13,129 nt of DNA from Candidatus Dadabacteria bacterium (lineage in GTDB: Bacteria; Bdellovibrionota_C; UBA2361; J135), in the NCBI GenBank assembly GCA_003694225.1, contig RFKT01000074.1, forward strand, positions 1-13,129, given 5' to 3'. The notes below the pieces were generated by a model that worked only from the letters and a program-made list of their open reading frames with translations, was not told where the DNA came from and did not search any database. Each line of letters begins with the position of its first letter. Within the stretch, counting starts at the first letter, position 1. Shown here piece after piece: positions 1-7,651 of this stretch. A program made the position numbers and the translations under genes.

Positions 1-17
1 CTTTAGACTCCAGAGCT

Positions 18-530
18 ATGTATGAGTTTCATCCTTTAAGCCATTTCAATGACCGGCCGGAGGGGGTAGAGATAGATACCATTGTAATCCACTCGATGTA
101 TTGCGTCCTTCCAAGGCTTGGTACGCCTTTTTCTATGGATGCATGTTTACGTGTATTAGATGAAGAAGGGGTCTCGTCTCATTTCATGATAGGTAGAGAT
201 GGCACAGTGTGGCAGATTGTGAAAGAAGATGATCGAGCATGGCATGCAGGTGAAAGTAAGATGCCTGAGAAATTTGGAGGAAGAGAGAACGTGAATGACT
301 TTAGTATAGGTATAGAGCTCATAGCATCACCGCGATCTGGTTTTACTGATTCGCAATATGATTCTCTTATTAGTGTGACTAATGTACTGCTTCGGCGCTT
401 AAATATAAGGTATGTCTTGGGCCATGAACATATTGCTCCCCAAAGAAAGGTTGATCCGGGAGAGCTATTTGATTGGAATAGGTATATGAATGCTTTTCCT
501 GATCTTATATGGGGGGTAGAAGATGCCTAA
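18..530 (+). CDS. ampD: AmpD-like N-acetylmuramoyl-L-alanine amidase (Amidase_2)
   Basis: Zinc amidase predicted to cleave the lactyl-amide bond between N-acetylmuramic acid and L-alanine, as in cytoplasmic (anhydro)muropeptide recycling. The 170-residue protein is a single Amidase_2 domain. His25 (in VIHS), His136 (in GHEHIAP) and Asp146 (in RKVDPG) match the AmpD zinc ligands, and Glu100 (IGIEL) and Lys144 match its catalytic residues. The His-Lys-Asp spacing of 8 and 10 residues equals that of E. coli AmpD (His154, Lys162, Asp164). There is no signal peptide, membrane segment or cell-wall-binding domain, and the length is close to AmpD, which favours a cytosolic recycling enzyme over a secreted autolysin or phage lysin. 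The usual GHSD is GHEH here. The start is the first ATG of the frame, only 17 bp inside the window, and no good ribosome site precedes it. The stop overlaps the next gene by 8 bp, so the two are probably co-translated. Confidence 0.92.
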   Translation: MYEFHPLSHFNDRPEGVEIDTIVIHSMYCVLPRLGTPFSMDACLRVLDEEGVSSHFMIGRDGTVWQIVKEDDRAWHAGESKMPEKFGGRENVNDFSIGIELIASPRSGFTDSQYDSLISVTNVLLRRLNIRYVLGHEHIAPQRKVDPGELFDWNRYMNAFPDLIWGVEDA

Positions 531-1755
531 AACGAGGCTTCATTTGGGGCTTGAAGCCCTTTGTATGTTAGTACTTGCCTTTATTCTTGCTACAGCCTTT
601 TTGGATGATTCACCTACTTACTCTGTCATGTCTCAAGGAGGAGAGGAAGAGCCTAATATAGACCTTACTATTTATGAAAAGGCAAAGGCTTCACCGGGGT
701 TGGTTCTATATCCAGTTACCGGCATGGCAGAGGTTAGGCTTTTAAACATAAAAGGGAATACAGTTCATACTTGGGCTGTTGACGCCACTAGAGCTCGCCT
801 TTTGGATGACTGTTCGTTGCTGGTGGTACACGGAAGCAAATGGGGGCTTAATCATGAACCTTGGAAGAGCCTTAGGCCTGTTTTAAGGCGGTATAGTTGG
901 GATGGGGAAATTTTATGGGAATACACAGCTGATGATATCATCCACCACGATGTTAGACTGCTTCCCTCTGGAAACCTTATATTTCCCGTGAGGGAAATTT
1001 TAACTATGGCGCAGAAATCAGCCATACGCGACCCTGAAAGAAGGGCTTTAAACATCCGGTCTGATAAGATCCTTGAGGTAAAGCCTTCCGGTGAAGTGGT
1101 GTGGGAGTGGCATGCGCATGAGCACCTCGATCTAAACGATTGCGGCAAGCCTAAATGCAAGTTTAAGACAGGAGTAGCTAACGCTGAGCAGCAGCTTTCA
1201 GACTGGACTCATATAAATACTGTTGCGATAGTGCCTGAGAACAAATGGTATGATAGGGGAGATACAAGATTTAAGCCAGGAAATATCATCACACTTCCCA
1301 GAAACTGGTGGACGGTATTTATTGTAGATAAGGGTAGCGGAGATATAGTCTGGGAGTATACAGGCGACTATAGGGGGGGGCTAAGCGGCGGACATGATCC
1401 CTATATGATACCGAGAGGACTTCCCGGCGAAGGGAATATACTAGTCTTTGATAACGGTAGGGTGCTTCACAAGGGAGAGTCATATATTTTAGAGATTAAT
1501 CCACAGACAAAAAAGATTGAGTGGAAGTATGAGGCTGGAAAATCATTTTTTAGCCGCTCTGCTGGCACAGCTCAGAGGCTTCCAAATGGAAATACCTTTA
1601 TTTCAGAGGATACAACCGGCAGGATTTTCGAGGTAACTCCTGACGGGAAAATCGTGTGGGAGTATCAGGGACAGGAACGCACAAGCCGGGCTTATAAAAT
1701 TGTAGGGATTGATACAGTCAAAGAGCTTACAGAGCGATGCGGGATTAATGAATAA
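523..1755 (+). CDS. membrane-anchored arylsulfotransferase (ASST)-family beta-propeller protein
   Basis: The 410-residue protein has an N-terminal hydrophobic segment (about residues 8-27) that should act as a signal anchor, so the rest is probably periplasmic. Residues 59-84 (SPGLVLYP ... GNTVHTW) are the typical opening of the arylsulfotransferase family. A propeller-blade repeat follows, of the form G-x-I-x-WEY, then a loop, then L-P-x-GN. Its WEY-like cores are near residues 130, 192, 275, 331 and 377. Histidines in the loops (HHD at 141-143, DWTH at 227-230, GGHD at 289-292) sit where the family carries active-site histidines. Known ASST enzymes transfer sulfate between phenols without PAPS, but many bacterial relatives of this length have no known substrate, so only the fold is secure. 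The start overlaps the amidase stop by 8 bp and has a G-rich Shine-Dalgarno-like stretch just upstream. An 8-G run lies at 1373-1380. Confidence 0.85.
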   Translation: MPKTRLHLGLEALCMLVLAFILATAFLDDSPTYSVMSQGGEEEPNIDLTIYEKAKASPGLVLYPVTGMAEVRLLNIKGNTVHTWAVDATRARLLDDCSLLVVHGSKWGLNHEPWKSLRPVLRRYSWDGEILWEYTADDIIHHDVRLLPSGNLIFPVREILTMAQKSAIRDPERRALNIRSDKILEVKPSGEVVWEWHAHEHLDLNDCGKPKCKFKTGVANAEQQLSDWTHINTVAIVPENKWYDRGDTRFKPGNIITLPRNWWTVFIVDKGSGDIVWEYTGDYRGGLSGGHDPYMIPRGLPGEGNILVFDNGRVLHKGESYILEINPQTKKIEWKYEAGKSFFSRSAGTAQRLPNGNTFISEDTTGRIFEVTPDGKIVWEYQGQERTSRAYKIVGIDTVKELTERCGINE

Positions 1756-1767
1756 AAGGGCGATGAA

Positions 1768-3528
1768 TTACCTTGCATGAAGAATCTTGTATAGATGGGG
1801 TGAGGGTGTCTTTTGGAGGTTTTTTGAATAAGGGATGTGTTTCCATCTGTTCTCTTCATGTATTGTCCATAAGAGATAATTCGGGCAGACACGAGGGTTT
1901 GTGTATAGCTTGTGGCAATTAAGGATAAGGTGTAGATTTTTATAGAGGGCTTCCCTCTCTTTATATCTGCTTCCGTGCGAAAACAGGGTGCCTGTAAATC
2001 CCATAAAGAGTTTTCTTCCCGTAAGGGTAGCAGGGGAGTTGTGCACCGGAGCAGCAGCCAGAATATCGCCTTTTTTTGTATTGGCTATAACCTCCCTTGC
2101 AATAGAGAGATCCTCTGCCGCGTAAACCTTGTACAATCGATTTTCAGAGAGCACACTCTTTAATTCAAATAAGGAGGGGATAATCATTAAGGTTAATGCG
2201 ATGTTGAGAATGATGCTTTTGGGGATAGATTGCGAAGAGAGAAGAGAAAGCGTTATCACATATAAGCAAGCAAATACCTTTATCTGATCCCACTCCCAGA
2301 CCGCTATATGTAAGATATTGGCAGCTATAAAAGCGCATGCCATTACAAGCATCACCCTATGGCGCTTAGAAATGCACCAAATGGTTATAAAATAAATTAA
2401 CCACTGCCAGCCACTTGCCGCCCACATTGCCAAAGAGTTTGAAGCGACATCAAGTAGAGATAGCTTTCCATGGGTTCCGGTGATCCATCCAGCAGAAAGC
2501 CTTACAATGGAGCTCTTGGATCCTATCCAGTATAGGGAATGGAGGGAGATAGCTAAAATTGCAAAATATATTGCATACTCTCTAAAGCGGTTAGGAGATG
2601 TGGAAATTAAAATCGCTGATGTAACAACTGCAGTTACCAGAAAAAAATGGCTATGTGCAAGGGGAGAAAGCGCCAGTGTAATGGCGCTAAGCTTAAGGGC
2701 AGGGAGTAGAGATTTCTTCTCCCTATCTAAGATATACCGCCAAAATAGGTTTAATGATGAAAGTATGGTGGCAAGCCCAAGAATAGATGTCCTCTGAGGA
2801 ATCCATATTGTTGTAAGAAATACAGACCAGGGGTATCCCAGCTTAATTAACTCTCCCGAGTGTTTTCCCAAGGTAAAATATGTTCCACCAGCAAACAACA
2901 CAGCCCATGGAAGAAGGGGATATCGGCTGTTGTTAAGGTGGCAATAAACCAAAACCCATAAGAAACACCACTGATAGATAAAGATAAGATGGAGGGAATA
3001 AAATCTGGCAGAGGGCCACCAAAGAGACGCTGTCCATAGATTTATAAAGAAAGGGTAGCTTAGCGTTGTGCCCGCAAGGAGGTGATTTTGAGGGGGAAAG
3101 TTGTCTCCAAGGGTAAAGGACGTTATCATACCTAAATGGTAAGCAAGGTCTCCATAGTTGTTAGTCCATATTGTTTGAATTCCATCAAGAGCATCAAAGA
3201 GGCTGATTCCTATAGCAAGGTGAACGGCAAACCATAAGACAAAGTTTAAGGAAAGTAGCCGCTTGCCGCCTTGCAGTACTTGCCCAGCCTGCTTCCACCA
3301 TATAATTGCAGGCAAATAGGCTATAAGCGTTGTAATGCTCCACGGAAGCCCTATTAGCTTTAGAGAAAAAACCACCACAATAAAACTGAGTATGCCTACT
3401 GTCATCAAATGCGATGATTTAATGAAAGAGCACTCCCTCCCCTTTACTATAGCTACAATGCTCCTTCCGTATATGAGGCATACAAAGGGGTTTGTAAGGA
3501 TCATAATGAGTTGTAGCGCTGTTTCCAT
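1768..3528 (-). CDS. large polytopic membrane protein, GT-C glycosyltransferase-like
   Basis: A 586-residue protein (ATG at 3528) with roughly a dozen hydrophobic helices and a soluble tail of about 110 residues. The first large loop has GDLAYHLGM (Asp127, His131), then NFPPQNH and a Gly-Thr-Thr-Leu-x-Tyr-Pro-Phe stretch near 152-160. An acidic residue in the first extracytoplasmic loop is the usual mark of lipid-phosphate-sugar-dependent GT-C enzymes. The tail has GRKLFMGF followed by HGSRYKERE, a pattern I associate with large bacterial GT-C proteins. I cannot name the family or the sugar. The open frame extends upstream to a TTG at 3666 (46 more residues), but that extension is polar, lacks an ATG and would leave 8 bp to the divergent GT2 gene, so I prefer ATG 3528. 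Neither start has a clear ribosome site. The 3' end is 12 bp from the convergent ASST-like gene. Confidence 0.7.
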   Translation of the reverse strand: METALQLIMILTNPFVCLIYGRSIVAIVKGRECSFIKSSHLMTVGILSFIVVVFSLKLIGLPWSITTLIAYLPAIIWWKQAGQVLQGGKRLLSLNFVLWFAVHLAIGISLFDALDGIQTIWTNNYGDLAYHLGMITSFTLGDNFPPQNHLLAGTTLSYPFFINLWTASLWWPSARFYSLHLIFIYQWCFLWVLVYCHLNNSRYPLLPWAVLFAGGTYFTLGKHSGELIKLGYPWSVFLTTIWIPQRTSILGLATILSSLNLFWRYILDREKKSLLPALKLSAITLALSPLAHSHFFLVTAVVTSAILISTSPNRFREYAIYFAILAISLHSLYWIGSKSSIVRLSAGWITGTHGKLSLLDVASNSLAMWAASGWQWLIYFITIWCISKRHRVMLVMACAFIAANILHIAVWEWDQIKVFACLYVITLSLLSSQSIPKSIILNIALTLMIIPSLFELKSVLSENRLYKVYAAEDLSIAREVIANTKKGDILAAAPVHNSPATLTGRKLFMGFTGTLFSHGSRYKEREALYKNLHLILNCHKLYTNPRVCPNYLLWTIHEENRWKHIPYSKNLQKTPSPHLYKILHAR

Positions 3529-3674
3529 CAGTTGTAGGTTGAATAAAAAGGGGAGATTTTGCAATTGTAAGTTTTTAGAATTTAGAAGAATCAGCCTTTT
3601 ATTGCTTAGCTTTCTTAACCGTTTAATTTTTTCTGAATAACTGATACCATCCCGGCAAAGGAACAAAATTACAG

Positions 3675-4625
3675 ATGAAATTGGCTATACAAATACCGTG
3701 TTTTAACGAGGAAAAGACTCTGGGAGAAGTGCTTGAATCTCTTCCTCGCTCTTTAGACGGCATTGATTCAATAGAGGTAATAGTTATCAATGATGGCTCT
3801 ACCGACAGATCTGCTGAGATAGCGCGTTCTTATGGGGCAAGGGTTATTTCACATATATCCAACTTGGGGCTTTCCGCCGCATTTAAGAGCGGAATTGACG
3901 AAAGTTTGCGGGCGGGCGCTGATATTATTGTCAATATTGATGCTGACAACCAATATCGGGGAGAAGATATCCCGAGACTTATTGCCCCTATCCTCAACGG
4001 GGAGGCTGATATAGTGATTGGAAACCGTAGGCCTCACAAGGTAAAGTACTTCTCCCCCTTAAAGAGATTTCTGCAGTTTTTCGGAAGCTTTGTAGTAAGG
4101 AGACTTTCTGGTATTAATGTGGAAGATGCTGTAAGCGGTTTTAGGGCGTTTAGTAGAAGAGCGGCATACAAACTGACGGTATTAAGCGGTTATACCTATA
4201 CAATAGAAACACTCCTTCAAGCCCGTTCAAAGAACATTATTGTGAAGGAAGTGATTATTGGCACAAACCCTGTAAATCGGCCGTCAAGGCTTGTAAGGAG
4301 CATATCTTCATATATAACCTTTTCAATCGCAACGATAATAAGGGTTTTTACCTTATACAATGCGCTGAGGGTTTTTGTTCTTTGTGGTTCTCTCTTTGTT
4401 TTAGGGGGAGTAGCTTTGCTTATAAGATTTGCTTATTTTTACTTTACTACCGGCGGATCTGGGCACATACAATCTCTTATTATAGCTACCATACTTACTT
4501 TAATGGGCTCTACGATTATACTTGTTGGGCTTGTTGCGGATCTGATCCATTTTAACAGGAAGTTGATAGAGGATCTCCTTGAGAGGGTAAAAAAGATTGA
4601 GATTAAGGATTCAAGGCTTCAGTAA
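3675..4625 (+). CDS. family 2 glycosyltransferase, polyprenyl-phosphate-sugar synthase-like (DPM1-type)
   Basis: Predicted to move a sugar from a nucleotide donor to polyprenyl phosphate on the cytoplasmic side of the membrane. The GT-A domain spans about residues 1-215. It contains IPCFNEEKTL (7-16), INDGSTD (38-44), the metal-binding IDADNQ (88-93, DxD-like) and DAVSGFRAFSR (151-161), all typical of dolichyl-phosphate-mannose-synthase-like GT2 proteins. Two hydrophobic helices (about 229-254 and 263-293) follow, and the protein ends in a short charged tail with coiled-coil character. A purine-rich AAAGGA lies about 13 bp before the ATG, rather far for a ribosome site. It is divergent from the GT-C-like gene to its left, and its last 23 bp overlap the convergent GT4 gene. 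Two GT-C enzymes nearby could consume its product. Sugar specificity cannot be read from the sequence. Confidence 0.9.
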   Translation: MKLAIQIPCFNEEKTLGEVLESLPRSLDGIDSIEVIVINDGSTDRSAEIARSYGARVISHISNLGLSAAFKSGIDESLRAGADIIVNIDADNQYRGEDIPRLIAPILNGEADIVIGNRRPHKVKYFSPLKRFLQFFGSFVVRRLSGINVEDAVSGFRAFSRRAAYKLTVLSGYTYTIETLLQARSKNIIVKEVIIGTNPVNRPSRLVRSISSYITFSIATIIRVFTLYNALRVFVLCGSLFVLGGVALLIRFAYFYFTTGGSGHIQSLIIATILTLMGSTIILVGLVADLIHFNRKLIEDLLERVKKIEIKDSRLQ

Positions 4626-5784
4626 TATCTAAATATAGCTTTCTATACTGTTTGGCTACAGCCTCCCACGAATATTTTCGGTGTAGCTCTTCTCGCACCT
4701 TGGTTAATGATTCTTGGTCAATTTTTTCATGGATCGATTCTTCTAAGGCCGTTTTCAAGGCCTCTGGATCGCCCGGAGGAAATACCTTTACATAGTTCTT
4801 GAAGGAAGGATCTTTTGAAATTTCTGAAACAATGCCGGTATCGCTTCCAACCACAAAATTTCCGCTCGCCAGCCCTTCAAGGGCGACGATACCGAAGGCC
4901 TCTATAAGGGAAGGTACAACTATAATCTTTGAAGCAAAAGCTAGCTCCATAACCTTGTCTGGTGATAAAGCCCCATGAAACACTACGTTTTTCAACCCTA
5001 ACTGTAGCGCCATTTTCTCCAGCGACTTTCTCTTCGCACCACCACCTACAATGTCAACATTTATCTGGCGAAGGATGCTTGAGTGGGCGATCGCATTGAG
5101 AAGGATATCCACTCCTTTTATCGGCACCAAATCTCCAATAAACAGGATACCGTTCCTTTCAGATAGGTTATAGAAAGCAGTTGAATTATCCAGCCATCTA
5201 TTGCCAACCCCTACTGGGATGCGAATAAATTTCGCAGCACTTGCGATTTGCTTTGCGTATCTGAGGGTTGTGGCGCTAGTTGCAATAACACACCTTGCCT
5301 TTAATAACACTTTCCTGATAGCTAGCCTAAATATAAATCTTTCCGGAATGTCGTATCCGGAAGGAGGATGATTAAGCACATCACGCCCATGAGTTGTAAC
5401 CACGTAAGGTATGCGGGTTATAGTTGAAGCTATATATGCTATCAAACCGGAAGGAATAGACCAATGGGCATGGATAAGATTGATCTTATTTTTTCTTATT
5501 ACAGAAATTGTCTTCAGCAATCCAGAAATAAGAAAGGTAAACTGTTGGTAAAAAGGCACTCCTTGAGTTGTTGCTCCGATCCTTTTATGGGAGACCCTGT
5601 CATTTTGCGGGACATAAAAAGGGTGAAAAGTAACTCCTTCTTCAGCAAAAGCCCCTTTTGGCAGAACAACGTCAATCTTTAGATCCTTAATCTTAGCTAA
5701 CGCTTCGATAAGCGACCTTATAAATGGTGTAATCCAAGGCGTATTTTTGCCTGGATAGGTATGGGTAATATGTAAAATATTCAT
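4603..5784 (-). CDS. family 4 glycosyltransferase (GT-B fold)
   Basis: A 393-residue retaining glycosyltransferase predicted to use a nucleotide-sugar donor in the cytoplasm. The N-terminal Rossmann-like half starts MNILHITHTYPG. It contains HAHWSIPSG (105-113) and THGRDVL (131-137), typical of the acceptor domain of GT4 proteins. The C-terminal half has FIGDLVPIKG (215-224), where the family carries its phosphate-binding Gly/Lys loop, and the E-x7-E motif EAFGIVALE (Glu295, Glu303) that contacts the donor. I chose ATG 5784 because the frame upstream offers only a TTG at 5790 and the Met-Asn-Ile-Leu start fits the first beta strand of the family. No clear Shine-Dalgarno precedes it. Its stop codon lies inside the 3' end of the convergent GT2 gene. 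It could assemble a lipid-linked or surface glycan with its neighbours, but the substrate is unknown. Confidence 0.9.
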   Translation of the reverse strand: MNILHITHTYPGKNTPWITPFIRSLIEALAKIKDLKIDVVLPKGAFAEEGVTFHPFYVPQNDRVSHKRIGATTQGVPFYQQFTFLISGLLKTISVIRKNKINLIHAHWSIPSGLIAYIASTITRIPYVVTTHGRDVLNHPPSGYDIPERFIFRLAIRKVLLKARCVIATSATTLRYAKQIASAAKFIRIPVGVGNRWLDNSTAFYNLSERNGILFIGDLVPIKGVDILLNAIAHSSILRQINVDIVGGGAKRKSLEKMALQLGLKNVVFHGALSPDKVMELAFASKIIVVPSLIEAFGIVALEGLASGNFVVGSDTGIVSEISKDPSFKNYVKVFPPGDPEALKTALEESIHEKIDQESLTKVREELHRKYSWEAVAKQYRKLYLDITEALNP

Positions 5785-5817
5785 TTGCAATGGTGCGCTT
5801 AGTCCAACTCAACAAGA

Positions 5818-5840
5818 AGAGATTTCTCATTTATATCTCT
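5818..5840. repeat. 6-bp inverted repeat in divergent GT4 / GT-C promoter region
   Basis: AGAGAT at 5818-5823 and ATCTCT at 5835-5840 are perfect inverted copies 11 bp apart. They lie in the 107 bp between the divergent GT4 and ArnT-like genes. It could be an operator controlling both genes, but a 6-bp repeat in AT-rich DNA may be chance. I see no convincing -35/-10 pair here. Confidence 0.25.
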
Positions 5841-5891
5841 GTTAATCAAGTAAAATTTTCGGTAAAACAATAGAAAAGCTTTGTAACAGCT

Positions 5892-7475
5892 ATGAATCTC
5901 GGAAAGATTTTCTCTTTAAGGTTTGCCCTGTGGATATCAGGCCTTTTTATTGCCTGTTGCTATTCTTTTATCTCTCTTCCTATACACAATAACGATGCCA
6001 ATTTTTACTATAAGGCAGCGGTTCTGGTTTCTCAGGGAAGGTTTTGGGATTCCGTAGATATATATTACAGCCCCCTTTTATCGTGGCTTATGGTACCGTT
6101 TTTAAAGGTTGGGTTTGATTTTGAAGAATCTTTCCGTGCAGTAAACTTTTTGGCATTTTTGATTACATGGTTTTTGCTGTTAGATTTTGCGAAAAGGTTC
6201 GAATCCGGCAGATTTGAATATTTCCTTGTCTCTCTTCTGGTTTTTTCGCATCAGATATTTTTCATGTCTAGTTTGGTAACATCAGATTATTTGACCGCTG
6301 CCATCTTTACTGCAATTTGGATTGAATTGTACAAGGGAAAGTGTTTTGCAAGTTGGAGGGGGGTTGTTAAGTTAGGGTCATTGGGTGGGATAAGCTACTA
6401 TTCAAAGTCAATAGCCCTTATAATCTTTGTTGCTGTATTGCCTGTTGCCATCATTTATCACTTTTTGAAAACTGGGAAGTTAACATGCCAAAAGGACGCA
6501 CTTTTAAAGGGGGCAGCAATATCTTCTATGGCAATATTGCTTTCTATGCCGTGGATGGTAGCTATCTCTGCCAAGGTTGGACAGCCTGTATTTAGCGGCC
6601 AACAGTTTATGTTGTTTAAGGTTTCAAAAGAGGGCACTCCTTCAGGGCCTTGGAGTGCGGGGTTTTCTCCGGAAAGGGTAAAATACCAAAAAGGGATCGG
6701 AGAGATATTGAGAGGACGCATTAATACCATTAAATCCGCCATTCAATTTCTTAAAAAAGCGCGCTTTTTATTTTGTTCAGTCAATATTGTGTTGTATTTC
6801 TATTTAGCATGCATAGGTATAGGTGCAGCAGTTGCTATTTCAAATAGAACGCACCTATTTTTGCCCTCGATTTTTTCTTTAATATATATCTCGTTATATC
6901 TCTTAGCTTGGGGCGGAAGGCTTAGATACTATGCCCCTGTTATAGCCCTTTTGGATCTTCTGTCTTTTTATGGCTTTCAGGTTGCGATAGGCTCCTTAGT
7001 CAATTTGGTTAAAGGATACGAAAATCCGTTCCTTACAAAGGTGGTGGTTATGTTGATAGGCTTGTTCCCATTGTTTGTATTAGTTGCAAATTCTCTAGAT
7101 GCTTCATATAAGAGAGCGCAATTATATAATGGAAATATTGTAAAAAAAGCTCTTAAGATAAGACCATTGAAGAATGGCAAAGGAAAAGTTGCCGGGAATG
7201 ATTATAAGGGTTATGCAGGGCTTATAGCGCTAAAGCTTGGGAGAGAATACGGAGGAGTAATTGAGCCATATGCTGTAGGCGATGATCCTAATGCGCTAAG
7301 AAGGCTAGTTGCTGAAAACGAAATAAGCACAATTATATGGTTTGGAAAGCCGTGGAAGATGCTTAGGGAGGTGAATTTTCTTAAGGAGTATGGCCCTTTT
7401 AGTGTGAAAACTGGAGGGAAAGAGGAGGTGTTTTATATATTTGAGCTTAGGAAGGTTAAGCGCAGTCAAGGATAG
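5892..7475 (+). CDS. ArnT/PMT-like GT-C membrane glycosyltransferase
   Basis: A 527-residue polytopic protein. After a first membrane helix (about 11-29) the loop has NNDANFYYKAAVL (33-45). The acidic residue (Asp35) followed by an aromatic, Ala-rich helix is the pattern seen in the first periplasmic loop of ArnT and protein-mannosyltransferase relatives, where it binds the lipid-phosphate sugar or metal. Further hydrophobic helices continue to about residue 405, followed by a soluble C-terminal domain (about 410-527). The family moves a sugar from an undecaprenyl-phosphate-type donor to lipid A, protein or glycan outside the cytoplasm. The nearby GT2 gene could supply the donor. The ATG at 5892 follows 107 bp of divergent intergenic DNA with no obvious ribosome site. 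I am sure of the GT-C class, much less sure of the exact subfamily, and cannot name the acceptor. Confidence 0.78.
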   Translation: MNLGKIFSLRFALWISGLFIACCYSFISLPIHNNDANFYYKAAVLVSQGRFWDSVDIYYSPLLSWLMVPFLKVGFDFEESFRAVNFLAFLITWFLLLDFAKRFESGRFEYFLVSLLVFSHQIFFMSSLVTSDYLTAAIFTAIWIELYKGKCFASWRGVVKLGSLGGISYYSKSIALIIFVAVLPVAIIYHFLKTGKLTCQKDALLKGAAISSMAILLSMPWMVAISAKVGQPVFSGQQFMLFKVSKEGTPSGPWSAGFSPERVKYQKGIGEILRGRINTIKSAIQFLKKARFLFCSVNIVLYFYLACIGIGAAVAISNRTHLFLPSIFSLIYISLYLLAWGGRLRYYAPVIALLDLLSFYGFQVAIGSLVNLVKGYENPFLTKVVVMLIGLFPLFVLVANSLDASYKRAQLYNGNIVKKALKIRPLKNGKGKVAGNDYKGYAGLIALKLGREYGGVIEPYAVGDDPNALRRLVAENEISTIIWFGKPWKMLREVNFLKEYGPFSVKTGGKEEVFYIFELRKVKRSQG

Positions 7476-7599
7476 TTGCCCATGAAGAAAATCTTTAATC
7501 AATTCATAAATGCGGTACCGGCTGTGAATCATCGTTTGCGCATTAGCTTGTTCAGCATTGCTATAGATTAGTAGATAAGCAGGTTCTTATAGCCACCAC

Positions 7600-7649
7600 G
7601 CAGAACGTCTGCTCCAACCCCCCACCTTTTTAGGGACAGCAGTTTTTTT
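7600..7649 (+). terminator. probable intrinsic terminator after the ArnT-like gene
   Basis: CTGCT (7609-7613) can pair with AGCAG (7638-7642), helped by CCC/GGG inside the loop, and seven T follow directly (7643-7649), read on the plus strand. An alternative hairpin, GCAGA (7600-7604) with TCTGC (7608-7612), uses the same CTGC bases and excludes the first. The position, 134-174 bp after the ArnT-like stop and just before the convergent chemoreceptor stop, fits termination between convergent transcripts. The stem is imperfect, hence moderate confidence. Confidence 0.45.
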
Positions 7650-7651
7650 GG

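Noticed and set aside
523..1755. ASST-like protein as the sulfotransferase for sulfated arsenosugars
   Set aside because: It is about 10 kb from arsS, in a different transcription unit, periplasmic by its signal anchor, and the glycosylation and chemoreceptor genes lie between.
3529..3666. Upstream extension of the minus-strand GT-C-like gene to TTG 3666
   Set aside because: The extra 46 residues are polar and Lys/Leu/Asn-rich with no ATG or ribosome site, and would leave only 8 bp to the divergent gene. It is kept only as an alternative start.
6197..6207. GGTTCGAATCC, identical to a tRNA T-loop core
   Set aside because: It lies in the reading frame of the ArnT-like gene, the flanking bases do not make a five-pair T stem, and no acceptor or anticodon arm is found around it.
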